Shown: one piece after another, positions 42,140 through 50,921 of the stretch
Layout: the number at the start of each line of letters is the position of its first letter
How positions within the stretch are numbered: the first letter of the stretch is position 1
From: an uncultured Lachnospiraceae bacterium
GTDB taxonomy: Bacteria > Bacillota > Clostridia > Lachnospirales > Lachnospiraceae
NCBI GenBank assembly: GCA_934438085.1
Contig: CAKSBC010000001.1
Span: forward strand, 62,001 to 126,000
Direction of reading: 5' to 3'
Length of the DNA: 64,000 bases
The notes under the pieces: generated by a model
Told to the model about the DNA's origin: nothing
Seen by the model: the letters and a program-made list of their open reading frames with translations, nothing else
Databases searched by the model: none
Translations under genes and position numbers: made by a program

Positions 42140-42477
42140 GCTTTTCCTACTATCATTTCATAGCTTTCTCTAAGCATTCTTTTGATATCATCGTCTGGTA
42201 TTTTACCGTCAAGGATTATTGAGTTCCAATGATCCTTGTTCTGATGATATCCCGGTACAACTGACGAATAGACTCTTCTCCAGAAGTCTCTCCATTCTGT
42301 GTCAACTTTGACATTGACCCATATGTTTCCGAATCGCTCATATGTCCATGCAAATATTTTTTTATTCTTCTTACTTCTGACCACCACCCAGTTTATGTCT
42401 CTGAATGGTGTATCGACATAAACTTCAGGAAATGTAAGGCAGTATTCAATTACTGCTTCTCTGTTTGTTATTTTCAT
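42136..42477 (-). CDS. MmcQ/YjbR-family protein
   Basis: A 113-residue protein from the ATG at 42477 (AAAGGAA upstream). MKITNREAVIEYCLTFPEVYVDTPF, followed by FAWTYERFGNIWVNVKVD and PGYHQNKDHWNSIILDG, is the MmcQ/YjbR (DUF419, PF04237) pattern, a CyaY-like fold with suspected DNA or ligand binding. It is located between hsdM and hsdS, overlapping the latter by 4 nt, an unusual insertion in a type I operon. Function unknown. Confidence 0.85.
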   Translation of the reverse strand: MKITNREAVIEYCLTFPEVYVDTPFRDINWVVVRSKKNKKIFAWTYERFGNIWVNVKVDTEWRDFWRRVYSSVVPGYHQNKDHWNSIILDGKIPDDDIKRMLRESYEMIVGKA

Positions 42478-42592
42478 GTTTGATTCCTTTTGCATAAACA
42501 TTTAATAAATGATTATCTCTGTTTGCCAAAGCGTTATTCAAATTGAGATATCACTCAGTAAGCTATTTTTATGACATTGAAAAACGCCAATA

Positions 42593-44104
42593 TTAATCCT
42601 CGCTCAGCATTTTTTCAAGCTCTGCAAGCTCTTTTTGGATTGAGCTTTCAAGCTCTTTGATGTTTGCCATTATTTCTGATGTAGGCGGATACTCAACCGG
42701 AATGTACTCTGTCTCCTTGTACTTGTTAATGCTGAGATCATAATCATTGTCTACGATTTCCTGCTTTGGTACAAGGAATGACTTTTCCGTGCGTTTTCTG
42801 TCTTTTTCATTCTCAAGATTTTTAAATCTCTCTATGATATCAGGAATATCATTTTCATTTACAGGTGAACGCTTATCATCAAGGCTACGTCCGTCTGCTG
42901 TCATATCATAAAACCAAACATTATCAGTTCCGCCATGCTCAGTCTTGGTGAATATGAGCACTGCTGTAGATACTCCTGCATATGGCTTAAAAACTCCTGA
43001 AGGCATTGATATTACTGCTTCAAGTCTCTGATTCTCTATGATTTCCTTTCTTATGGCCTTATGTGCTGTCGATGATCCAAAAAGGACACCATCAGGGACG
43101 ATACAAGCGCATCTTCCGCCTATTTTCAGCATTCTGACAAATAGTGTCAGGAACAAAAGCTCTGTCTTTTTTGTTTTGCATACCTTTAAAAGATCTGCCG
43201 ATACTGACTCTGCGTCAAGACTTCCTTTAAATGGCGGATTGGCCAATATCAATGTATATTTATCTTTATCTGCATTCTGATCTGAAAGACTGTCTCTGTA
43301 TTCTATGAACGGATTATCAATTCCGTGAGTCATCATATTCATTGCGCCAATGCGAAGCATCGTTCTGTCTGTGTCGTAGCCATGGAACATGTGATTCATG
43401 TAATGGTCTTTTTTTTGTCTGTCATAAAATATTTCTTCTTTATGGTTTTCTCTGAGATACGAACCAGATTCAACCAAAAATCCTGATGTTCCGCAAGCCG
43501 GGTCACATAATATGTCTGAAGGACACGGAGCCATAAGCTCAACCATCATTTTAATTATATGTCTCGGAGTCCTGAACTGTCCGTTTAATCCTGATTGAGA
43601 TATCCTTGAAAGGAGGTACTCATATACATCTCCTCTTATATCTGCATCTGTCGTTTTCTCCTTAGTCATAAGGTTATATATCTCATCCAGAGAATCTACG
43701 ACTTTTGAAAGTACTAACGGTGTCGGAAGTTTAAATATTGCATCATCCATATATTTAGAATATGCACTGTTTTTATCACTGTGTAAGCCTTTTATAAACG
43801 GAAATACCCATTCCTGCATAACAGAATACATTCTGTCAGCTGGAAAATCACGGAATACAGACCATTTGAGCTGGTTGCCGTTTATGGATCTTTCACCGAT
43901 TTTAACTTCCTCTGCAAAAATGCTCTGATAAGGAATACCAAGCATTGCACTTTCCTTAGCTTTTACATTATCAGAATCATCTAAATCATGTATAAACATA
44001 AGGTAAGTAATCTGCTCGATAACGTCCAACGGATTTACCAGACCACCTGCAGCAAATATGTCCCATAAGCCATCAATTTTATTCTTTAATTCACCTGTAA
44101 CCAT
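42593..44104 (-). CDS. hsdM: Type I N6-adenine DNA methyltransferase subunit M
   Basis: A 503-residue modification subunit. An N-terminal HsdM_N helical domain (1-140) precedes the methylase: SAM motif I DPACGTSGF at 201-209 and catalytic motif IV NPPF at 289-292 (gamma-class N6-adenine). With two HsdM and one HsdS it methylates the bipartite site; with HsdR it protects the host. AGAGG lies upstream of the ATG and a weak TTACAA-17-TACACT promoter can be drawn in the 56-nt gap after the AbiEi-like gene. Confidence 0.95.
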   Translation of the reverse strand: MVTGELKNKIDGLWDIFAAGGLVNPLDVIEQITYLMFIHDLDDSDNVKAKESAMLGIPYQSIFAEEVKIGERSINGNQLKWSVFRDFPADRMYSVMQEWVFPFIKGLHSDKNSAYSKYMDDAIFKLPTPLVLSKVVDSLDEIYNLMTKEKTTDADIRGDVYEYLLSRISQSGLNGQFRTPRHIIKMMVELMAPCPSDILCDPACGTSGFLVESGSYLRENHKEEIFYDRQKKDHYMNHMFHGYDTDRTMLRIGAMNMMTHGIDNPFIEYRDSLSDQNADKDKYTLILANPPFKGSLDAESVSADLLKVCKTKKTELLFLTLFVRMLKIGGRCACIVPDGVLFGSSTAHKAIRKEIIENQRLEAVISMPSGVFKPYAGVSTAVLIFTKTEHGGTDNVWFYDMTADGRSLDDKRSPVNENDIPDIIERFKNLENEKDRKRTEKSFLVPKQEIVDNDYDLSINKYKETEYIPVEYPPTSEIMANIKELESSIQKELAELEKMLSED

Positions 44105-44160
44105 TTAGTCCTCTGCTTTCCACATATATTTAGTGTAACGGCCACTGCCGAGTTTTGTAA

Positions 44161-44766
44161 TTATTCACATATCTGTTTGATTAATTCGTATACCCACACA
44201 GTTGTTTGCTGAGTCTCTTTCAGCATCGTAATCTTATTCTCATCCGAAAGTTGACGTCTGATAATGTCCATTTGCATATCGCTGACATTGTTCTTACCTA
44301 TGGCTTTCAATGCCTGGATAACAGTAGCTGTCTGTCTGGAAATTCCTGATATCTCACGGTTGTTTCTATGCCTAAACTCTATTGTGAAAGCTCCTATTTG
44401 AAACTCATGATAGATGCCATTGCTGATATAAGTCCATTTAGCAGGAACCTGCTTTGACAAGCCAAGCTGATTAAGCGCTGTATCTGCACATGGGGCAATC
44501 GTCCAACCAAACTTTCTCGCCAGTGCCTCTGCAACCTTGCCCGGTGACGGAGCTTCGTATTCATCAATTAAATCGCTGTATCGTGGGTAATAGTAAACGC
44601 CTCTCATGATTTTCTGAATTTTTCCGGCATCATCTAACCGCAACAATGCCCTGCGTACTGCATGATATTCACCCAAATCCAGGAAATCGCTGACAATGTA
44701 TATTTCGTCATGGCCAACTTCTTTGATTCGCTCATAAATTTGAGTGGTAACGCTGTCCTTCTGCAA
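44161..44766 (-). CDS. AbiEi-like / DUF6088 winged-helix regulator
   Basis: A 201-residue protein from the TTG at 44766, which has AAGGAGGTG 6-8 nt upstream; the ATG frame 19 codons earlier has no site and would cover the promoter. An N-terminal winged helix (about 1-60, IYIVSDFLDLGEYHAVRRALLRLDDAGKIQKIMRGVYYYPRY) and an AbiEi-type C-terminal region (APCADTALNQLGLSKQVPAKWTYIS) match DUF6088/AbiEi antitoxins. No AbiEii nucleotidyltransferase partner follows; hsdM is the next gene. A palindrome at its promoter suggests autoregulation and perhaps control of the restriction locus. Confidence 0.8.
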   Translation of the reverse strand: MQKDSVTTQIYERIKEVGHDEIYIVSDFLDLGEYHAVRRALLRLDDAGKIQKIMRGVYYYPRYSDLIDEYEAPSPGKVAEALARKFGWTIAPCADTALNQLGLSKQVPAKWTYISNGIYHEFQIGAFTIEFRHRNNREISGISRQTATVIQALKAIGKNNVSDMQMDIIRRQLSDENKITMLKETQQTTVWVYELIKQICE

Positions 44767-44783
44767 GAAATCACCTCCTTGTC

Positions 44784-44815
44784 TTGTCTCAAATATTATA
44801 TAGTTTTTGAGACAA
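44784..44815. promoter_or_regulatory. Palindromic operator at the AbiEi-like promoter
   Basis: TTGTCTCAAA and TTTGAGACAA are perfect 10-bp inverted repeats separated by 12 nt, spanning the -10 element. This is the geometry expected for a dimeric or two-site winged-helix repressor acting on its own gene. Confidence 0.65.
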
Positions 44816-44823
44816 AGAATCAA
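44795..44823 (-). promoter_or_regulatory. Promoter of the AbiEi-like gene
   Basis: Minus-strand TTGATT, 17-nt spacer and TATAAT, about 30 nt before the TTG start. It may also drive hsdM, since no terminator is seen after 44161. Confidence 0.7.
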
Positions 44824-44834
44824 TCAAGGGTTTT

Positions 44835-44880
44835 GGCCATTCCGAGATACGGTGCACCTGCACCAAATGTCGGAATAGCC
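44835..44880. repeat. Nested imperfect inverted repeat upstream of the AbiEi-like gene
   Basis: GGCcATTCCGA pairs with TCGGAATaGCC, and inside it GGTGC pairs with GCACC. It lies between the U32 terminator and the AbiEi-like promoter, at the edge of the accessory region. A second pair AATTTAGT/ACTAAATT follows at about 44889-44921. Purpose unclear: regulator site or remnant of an integration boundary. Confidence 0.4.
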
Positions 44881-44944
44881 AATTTTTCAATTTAGTATTT
44901 TTGTTTTATTTTGACTAAATTAGATTTCGGATGACCAAATTAAA

Positions 44945-44967
44945 AGAGGCCCCGTTCTGAGGCTTCT
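44945..44967 (-). terminator. Terminator after the U32 gene
   Basis: Minus-strand AGAAGCC pairs with GGCCTCT (one mismatch) and is followed by TTTTAATTT, about 20 nt past the stop at 44986. Confidence 0.6.
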
Positions 44968-44985
44968 CTATCAGTCATATTTTTT

Positions 44986-45948
44986 TTATTCCACGCTCTT
45001 TTTTAAATGTCCTCTTGTAAATGCTCCGTTTTCAGGTTTTTCACCGTTAAGCACAGCCACCACTTCTCTGTCTGTTTCAGTAGTGAATTCATATCTTAAT
45101 GAATCGGCATTTATTTCGTCCACTTCCTTTGTCATATCATAAAGCACGGTAGGCACACTGTTGTATACGGTTCCAAAGCAGAATCTGCAGCAGTTTTTCA
45201 CAGGCATCAATGCTCCGGTCCTATCCTTTAATGTTAATGTTACCGGCTTTTTATCACAGCCTGCTGCCGTTTTCTTTACGCACTGTGAGCTCACCATCAT
45301 AGGAACTCTTCCGTACACCGTAAGCTCTGTTCCGATATCTTCCGGCAGTGACACACCACTTCCGGCAATCAGTCTTTTAATATCAGCATTAAGTTTTTTT
45401 AGCTCTCTCATATTTAATTCAAGCGGCAATGTAATTCCTGAAAATCCTGCTACACAATCATAAGCCTCAAGCATGCTCATAAGCTCTGAAAATGCTTCCT
45501 TATTGAACATATACATGCTGTGATCAAGCAAATAGCTTACAAAGCTTGCTTCTTTGCGTACCTCTTTGCTTGCCTCATCAATGCCGATTAAATTAATAGA
45601 CTTATCATCACCGATCATGGACTTGTCATTGTAAAGGAGTCCATTCTCCTTGAAGAACAAAAGTCCTTCGAAATTTCTGAATAAATAGCTGTCAAATCCG
45701 GCTCTTTTTATAAACTCTGCATTATCAGTAAAATACTTATCAGCTTTATCTCGCCAAAGCTGCGGCATTCTTAAGCCACATGCAATACCTTTCTCATGTG
45801 CCGCCCTCACACATCCGGCATAGTCAAAAGCATCAAAATAACAGCTGTCAATATAGCAGGTGTTGACTTTCCCACTTTTTAAAACAGCCTCGAACTGCTC
45901 TTTATTTTCCACTGCAGCCGTTATTTTCTTAGCTTTCATATTCACCAT
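44986..45948 (-). pseudogene. C-terminal part of a U32 protein, separated by an in-frame stop
   Basis: A 320-codon frame continuing the U32 gene upstream. Between the TAA at 45958-45960 and the ATG at 45948 there are exactly three codons in the same frame, and no ribosome site precedes the ATG. The sequence (KKITAAVENKEQFEAVLKSGKVNTCYIDS, then NMRELKKLN and a Cys-rich KNCCRFCFGTVYNSVPT) looks like the second half of the long, roughly 800-residue Clostridial U32/DUF3656 proteins. It could be a recently broken gene, a reinitiated or read-through product, or a sequencing error. Confidence 0.65.
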
Positions 45949-45957
45949 ATTTCTGTA

Positions 45958-47337
45958 TTATCTTACAAAATCTTTGTTTGCTGCCAAAATACTCTTCTTA
46001 AGCTCTTCTGCAGCAGTTCTCCTAAGCTCATTAAGTGCCTTTACAGGTACGAATAAGCCTGATCCGTTTTCTTCTTCAGCTCCCATATCAAGCTCAAGCT
46101 CCTCAAGCTCAAAGTCAGTACCTCCGAACTTACTAAGCTTTTCTGTGATATCTTCTCTTGTCACCGGTCTTTTTTCAGCGGCACTTACAATAGTATCGCC
46201 GCAGACTGTAACCTCTTTATCGATACTTTTATAACGACAGCTTAATGTAAGCTTCGGTACCTGTCCTATCCTTATATCAGCTTTGCCGCTTATCGGAAGC
46301 CTGATATCATTATCAACATATTTTTCTTTCAGCTTATTAATGATACCTTCATCATGAACTCTAAGCTCCGGTTTTTCGGTGAGTGTTAACATCTCACGCC
46401 CATTCTTATGATCAAGATATCCGTCAGTGTGCCCGCCTCTTTCAAATCCCTCCGAAAGCATCTTCATATCAGCTGCAGCTACCTTCATAGCCATATCAGC
46501 ATTTACATCCGGATCCGATGACATTGCCATATCAAGATATTTTCTGTATACACTTGTAACCGCCGCCACGTATACAGGCGATTTCATACGGCCTTCAATT
46601 TTAAATGAATAAACGCCTGCATCTATCATCTCACGGAGTCTTGATACGGTATTTAGATCTCTCATGGACAAAACGTAGCGCTCATTGTTTTTATTAAGCT
46701 TTTTACCATTATCGTCATAGACCTCGAACGGAAGTCTGCAGGTTCCGGCACAGCGTCCTCTGTTTCCGGAGCGGCCTCCTATAAATGAACTCATAAGACA
46801 CATACCGCTGCAGGAATAGCAAAGTGCGCCGTGAGCAAAGACCTCAAGCTCTGCGCCTGTCTCTTCGTAAATGTGCCTAATTTCATCAAGTGAAAGCTCT
46901 CTTGCAAGGACTATTCTGTGGGCTCCGAGATTTTTAAGAAGCTTCGCATATCTTGCCCCTGTTACTGCTGCCTGGGTGCTTATATGAAGCTCAAGCTCAG
47001 GGAATTCCTCCCTAATAAGATTCATGACTCCGAGATCCTGAACTATAACTCCGTCAAGACCTCTATCCGCATAGGGTCTTAAATATTCACTTAAGCCCTT
47101 GAACTCCTGCTCCTTCATAAGAGTGTTCAAGGTCATAAATACCTTAACATCTCTCAGATGACAAAAGTCAATCGTATCAAGCAGCATATCTGTCTTGGAG
47201 CTTTCTGCAAATGCACGCGCAGAAAAAAGGGGCCCACCCATATATATTGCATCGGCCCCCGCATTTACCGCAGCTCTTGCAGCGTCAAACGACCCCGCAG
47301 GTGACAAAAGCTCAGTTTTCCGCTTCCTCTGATTCAC
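45958..47337 (-). CDS. U32-family protein, N-terminal part
   Basis: A 459-residue protein from the GTG at 47337, chosen because GAGGAG lies 7 nt upstream; a longer frame would run further into zapA. The U32 (PF01136) barrel starts KTELLSPAGSFDAARAAVNAGADAIYMGG and contains the signature EVFAHGALCYSCSGMCLMSSFIGGRSGNRGRCAGTCRLPF with its cysteines. Such proteins include RNA-hydroxylation enzymes (RlhA, TrhP) long labelled peptidases. It overlaps zapA by 26 nt and is interrupted by TAA, leaving the C-terminal domain in a separate frame. Confidence 0.85.
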   Translation of the reverse strand: MNQRKRKTELLSPAGSFDAARAAVNAGADAIYMGGPLFSARAFAESSKTDMLLDTIDFCHLRDVKVFMTLNTLMKEQEFKGLSEYLRPYADRGLDGVIVQDLGVMNLIREEFPELELHISTQAAVTGARYAKLLKNLGAHRIVLARELSLDEIRHIYEETGAELEVFAHGALCYSCSGMCLMSSFIGGRSGNRGRCAGTCRLPFEVYDDNGKKLNKNNERYVLSMRDLNTVSRLREMIDAGVYSFKIEGRMKSPVYVAAVTSVYRKYLDMAMSSDPDVNADMAMKVAAADMKMLSEGFERGGHTDGYLDHKNGREMLTLTEKPELRVHDEGIINKLKEKYVDNDIRLPISGKADIRIGQVPKLTLSCRYKSIDKEVTVCGDTIVSAAEKRPVTREDITEKLSKFGGTDFELEELELDMGAEEENGSGLFVPVKALNELRRTAAEELKKSILAANKDFVR

Positions 47338-47734
47338 CGCAAAGCTCCTCGTATTTCTTTTTCCACTCGCTGACACGCTTTTCAAGAATATCTTCCTGTC
47401 TTAAGGCATTCTCAAGCTTGAGCTTAAGGCTTACAAGATCATGTCTTGCCGTATAAAGCTCATTTTCCTTTTCAACCATCTCTGCCTTATAGCTTTCCGC
47501 CTCAGCTACAGCATTAAAATACTCATCCGCTATATTGAGATTAAGCAAAAGCTCCTTATAGTCTGAATCCAACTTTTTATAGCCTGCAAGAGTCTTTATC
47601 TCGCTAAGCTTGCGGTTAACAAGCTCCGCAACCTTATGAATATGCTCCGGCTCAGCACCTGAAAGTCTGAAAACCTTTCCGCCTATAAGTACCTCTGTAA
47701 CCGTGCTTTTGTTATTGTCAATGTTTTGTGCCAT
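47312..47734 (-). CDS. zapA: Cell division protein ZapA
   Basis: A 140-residue protein: ZapA globular head (TVTEVLIGGKVFRLSGAEPEHIHKVAELVNRKLSEI, residues 12-50) and a long C-terminal coiled coil (about 70-135). It binds and bundles FtsZ at the division site. In Firmicutes zapA is commonly followed by a U32 gene, as here, supporting both calls. Confidence 0.9.
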   Translation of the reverse strand: MAQNIDNNKSTVTEVLIGGKVFRLSGAEPEHIHKVAELVNRKLSEIKTLAGYKKLDSDYKELLLNLNIADEYFNAVAEAESYKAEMVEKENELYTARHDLVSLKLKLENALRQEDILEKRVSEWKKKYEELCGESEEAEN

Positions 47735-47836
47735 AGTATTTACCGTCCGACCTCATAGCTTTGGCCGACTTTCTTTTTATTATATGTCTGAATTTTACCG
47801 TCTGTATTAACGTATCATCTATTGTCTTATTATCAC

Positions 47837-48856
47837 TTACTGATTAAGTGAAAGCTCCTGCTGACCTAATCTCTCGATACCGAGATGTTTATATGCGGCA
47901 TCCTCTGCTACTCTGCCTCTCGGTGTTCTCTGTATGAGCCCGTTCATAAGAAGATACGGCTCAACAACATCCTCCAGAGTTCCGGTATCCTCTCCGAGCG
48001 AAGCAGCGATCGTGTCAATGCCTACAGGCCCGCCCTTAAACTTTTCTATGATAGTATAAAGATATTCTCTGTCATTCCTGTCAAGTCCGAGCCTGTCAAC
48101 ATTAAGTATATCGAGTGCATAGTCTGCAACCTCTCTGGTAATGTTTCCATCGTACTCGACTTCAGCATAGTCTCTGACTCTCTTAAGAAGTCGGTTTGCA
48201 AGTCTCGGTGTTCCTCTGCTTCTTCTGGCAATACCTTTGGCACCTTCCTCATCCACACTCACTCCCAAAACTCCTGCAGAACGCTTTACGATATCCATGA
48301 GCTGTTTGGTGTCATAAAACTCCATCTTTTCAACTATACCGAAACGATCTCTGAGCGGCGCTGAAAGAAGTCCGGCTCTCGTGGTTGCTCCTACCAATGT
48401 GAAATGCGGAAGATCTAGTCTGACAGATCTTGCACTTGCTTCCTTTCCGAGCATTATATCTATAGCAAAGTCCTCCATTGCAGGATAAAGCACCTCTTCG
48501 ACCTGTCGATTAAGTCTGTGTATCTCGTCTATAAAAAGAACGTCACCTTCCTGAAGATTATTAAGTATTGCCGCAAGCTCACCCGGTTTTTCAATAGCAG
48601 GGCCACTCGTAACCTTCATGTTAACGCCCATTTCGTTAGCTATAATTCCTGCAAGCGTAGTCTTACCAAGTCCCGGTGGGCCATAAAAAAGCACATGATC
48701 CATTGACTCATTTCTGCTTTTAGCAGCCTTAATATACACCTTCATCATCTTCTTGATCCTGTCCTGCCCGATATAATCATCAAGCATCTGCGGTCTTAAA
48801 GACGTGTCTAATATTTTATCTTCTTTTGTCTCTCCTATATTTATCAGTCTCGCCAT
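47837..48856 (-). CDS. ruvB: Holliday junction branch-migration helicase RuvB
   Basis: A 339-residue AAA+ motor: Walker A FYGPPGLGKTTLAG near residue 59, Walker B FIDEIHRL near 108, sensor VGATTRAGLLSAPLRDRFG near 155, and a C-terminal winged helix (about 260-330, GLIQRTPRGRVAE). Works with RuvA (at 52041-52658, five genes upstream on the same strand). It begins 3 nt after the LysR stop. Confidence 0.96.
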   Translation of the reverse strand: MARLINIGETKEDKILDTSLRPQMLDDYIGQDRIKKMMKVYIKAAKSRNESMDHVLFYGPPGLGKTTLAGIIANEMGVNMKVTSGPAIEKPGELAAILNNLQEGDVLFIDEIHRLNRQVEEVLYPAMEDFAIDIMLGKEASARSVRLDLPHFTLVGATTRAGLLSAPLRDRFGIVEKMEFYDTKQLMDIVKRSAGVLGVSVDEEGAKGIARRSRGTPRLANRLLKRVRDYAEVEYDGNITREVADYALDILNVDRLGLDRNDREYLYTIIEKFKGGPVGIDTIAASLGEDTGTLEDVVEPYLLMNGLIQRTPRGRVAEDAAYKHLGIERLGQQELSLNQ

Positions 48857-48858
48857 TT

Positions 48859-49740
48859 TTATTTAATACTCTCTAAGAAATCTCTGAGTGCTTCGTTGGC
48901 ATTGGATTCAAGATATATAAATCCTGCCTGTCGCTTCGGTATCTGTGCCTTTAAAGGCAGTTCAATAAGCGTACCGTTTTTAAGCTCCTCAAGAACAAAC
49001 TCTCTTTCCACTCCGGCAATGCCCACGCTGATCTTTGCAAAATCAATAAGCAGATCCATTGTAGTCATTTCGATCTTTCTGAGCGGCTCAATTCCGTTAT
49101 TTCTGAAATATTCATCGATATGACGTCTGGTATCATTATCCTTGAATAAAAGCATGAAGTTTGCATCCCTCATTATATCCATATCCTCGCCGTAAAGGTC
49201 GTGAAGATATTTAAGATACTCAGGCGTGCATACAAAGGTGTCCTCAACATCCATAAGCTTAATGAATTTAAGACCCTTTTTCGGCTTATTTATAACGACA
49301 GTTCCAATGTCAAGTGTTCCGTTTTCAACACCCTTTATAGTTTCTGCAGTAGCATGATTATCTATCGCTATCTTGGTGAACGGATGCTCCTTGATATACT
49401 CCTTAAGATAAGGGATAAGGACAAATTTGCAAAGTGTAGTCGAGCCTCCGATCTTGATATGACCGTAATTTGAATCCTTAATAAGTCTCAGCTCCTGCTC
49501 AGCCTTTTCTATGAATTCGAACGCATCCTGCAGATGTGTGTACAATACATCGCCTGCCGCCGTCAGCTGCACACCTCTTGAGGTACGGGTAAACAGCCTT
49601 GTGTCCAGCTCCTTTTCAAGCTTTGCAAGCGATTTTGAAATTGCAGGCTGACTTATATTGAGTTTTTTTGCAGCTCTGGAAATGTTTCCGGCAGCTGCTA
49701 CCTCATAAAAAACCTTATATACTGATAACGATTGTTCCAT
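48859..49740 (-). CDS. LysR-family transcriptional regulator
   Basis: A 293-residue LysR protein: winged helix at residues 3-62 (NISRAAKKLNISQPAISKSLAKLEKELDTRLFTRTSRGVQLT) and an effector domain from about 90. It resembles CysB/CysL-type members in general layout only. It is embedded between the exonuclease-like gene and ruvB on the same strand, without a divergent target, so its regulon cannot be inferred from position. Confidence 0.88.
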   Translation of the reverse strand: MEQSLSVYKVFYEVAAAGNISRAAKKLNISQPAISKSLAKLEKELDTRLFTRTSRGVQLTAAGDVLYTHLQDAFEFIEKAEQELRLIKDSNYGHIKIGGSTTLCKFVLIPYLKEYIKEHPFTKIAIDNHATAETIKGVENGTLDIGTVVINKPKKGLKFIKLMDVEDTFVCTPEYLKYLHDLYGEDMDIMRDANFMLLFKDNDTRRHIDEYFRNNGIEPLRKIEMTTMDLLIDFAKISVGIAGVEREFVLEELKNGTLIELPLKAQIPKRQAGFIYLESNANEALRDFLESIK

Positions 49741-49762
49741 ACCTGCACCCCTTAATTATTTA

Positions 49763-50920
49763 TTACCCCTTTAAATGCTCTATTACAGACATTATATATC
49801 TTTTTGTTATATCAATGTCGATATTGCCGTCATTTTTTTCGATATATTCCGTGAGCTCTCCGTAGAAAGGCTGAGCCTTATAATCAGTATAAAATGCCGG
49901 AGCAATTACCGGCTCATACTGCGGCACAAAGACGCCCGACCTCTTCTGATAGCAGGTCCTTGCCGTAGCCTGCTTTCTGGCTTTTCTGTCAACATATTCA
50001 CCTACGGATTTATGTATTGCGTAGTCCTCTGCCGGAAGATAATAGTAATTCTTATAATCGGCAAAGAAATACTTAAGCTCCCCGTTAAAAAGCTGAACTG
50101 CTATATTAAGTAAGCGCTTATCTTCTTCTCCTATGCTGACGGTGATGCCTGATTCTTCAGCATATATGCCTTCCGGAAGAGCTATATCAAGCCTTGCTCT
50201 TATATCCCAGCAGCCATCAGAAATACCGCTTCCTGTTATATTAAATGCACCCTTCATAAGAGCTTCATAGCCAATAATGCCCATGATAAAAGGCATATCC
50301 GCTATATCCTCGGCGTTATGAAGAAGCAGTGTGTAAAGAAGCTTATCCTTAAGCTTAAGATTCATATCTGTATATTCGCAGCTATCCTCAGACATTGCCG
50401 CAAGTCTAAGATATTCCTCATAAACATATATCAGCTCACCACCGTTATATTTATCCTCTCTAAATATGCCGCAAAGCTTTTCAACAGTCTTAAGCTTACA
50501 GTCAGTTAGACCGAGCAGCTTTTTATAAGGTCTTATCAGCTTTATCAGATCAACACTTATAATACCTGCAAAATCATAGTTTAGTCTGTATTGTCTGATA
50601 CAGTTTTTAATGAACGGAATATCAAAGCCGTCTCCATTATAGCTAAAGAGAAATACTCTGCCGAGCTTCTTTTTGGCATTAAGAATATCAAAGAAAGCAG
50701 CTAACAGCTCAGCTTCCTCAAACATGTTCTCGGCAAAAAACTGTGTCAGAGTCCACGCTCCGTCCTCATAGCTTACAAGACCTATAAGATAAAGAGCGGC
50801 ATTCTTTGTACTAAGTCCTGTGGTCTCAATATCAAAGAAAACTATCCTTTCCTTAGGAGCTATGATATCAAAATCAAAATCCGGCTCCTTTTCAAGCCTT
50901 TCACGTCTTCTTATCATCAC
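49763..50920 (-). CDS. YprB-like RNase H-fold 3'-5' exonuclease-type protein
   Basis: A 385-residue protein with an RNase_H_2 (PF13482) domain: IVFFDIETTGLSTKNAALYLIGLVSYED near residue 27 carries the DxE metal motif, then FLFSYNGDGFDIPFIKN near 93 and a late HNAEDIADMPF (Asp) near 208. A C-terminal half of unknown role follows. Homologues include B. subtilis YprB. First codon is GTG followed directly by ATG; AAAGGA precedes both. It starts 2 nt before the apbE stop region, in the apbE-yprB-lysR-ruvB row. Confidence 0.78.
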   Translation of the reverse strand: MMIRRRERLEKEPDFDFDIIAPKERIVFFDIETTGLSTKNAALYLIGLVSYEDGAWTLTQFFAENMFEEAELLAAFFDILNAKKKLGRVFLFSYNGDGFDIPFIKNCIRQYRLNYDFAGIISVDLIKLIRPYKKLLGLTDCKLKTVEKLCGIFREDKYNGGELIYVYEEYLRLAAMSEDSCEYTDMNLKLKDKLLYTLLLHNAEDIADMPFIMGIIGYEALMKGAFNITGSGISDGCWDIRARLDIALPEGIYAEESGITVSIGEEDKRLLNIAVQLFNGELKYFFADYKNYYYLPAEDYAIHKSVGEYVDRKARKQATARTCYQKRSGVFVPQYEPVIAPAFYTDYKAQPFYGELTEYIEKNDGNIDIDITKRYIMSVIEHLKG

Positions 50921-50921
50921 T

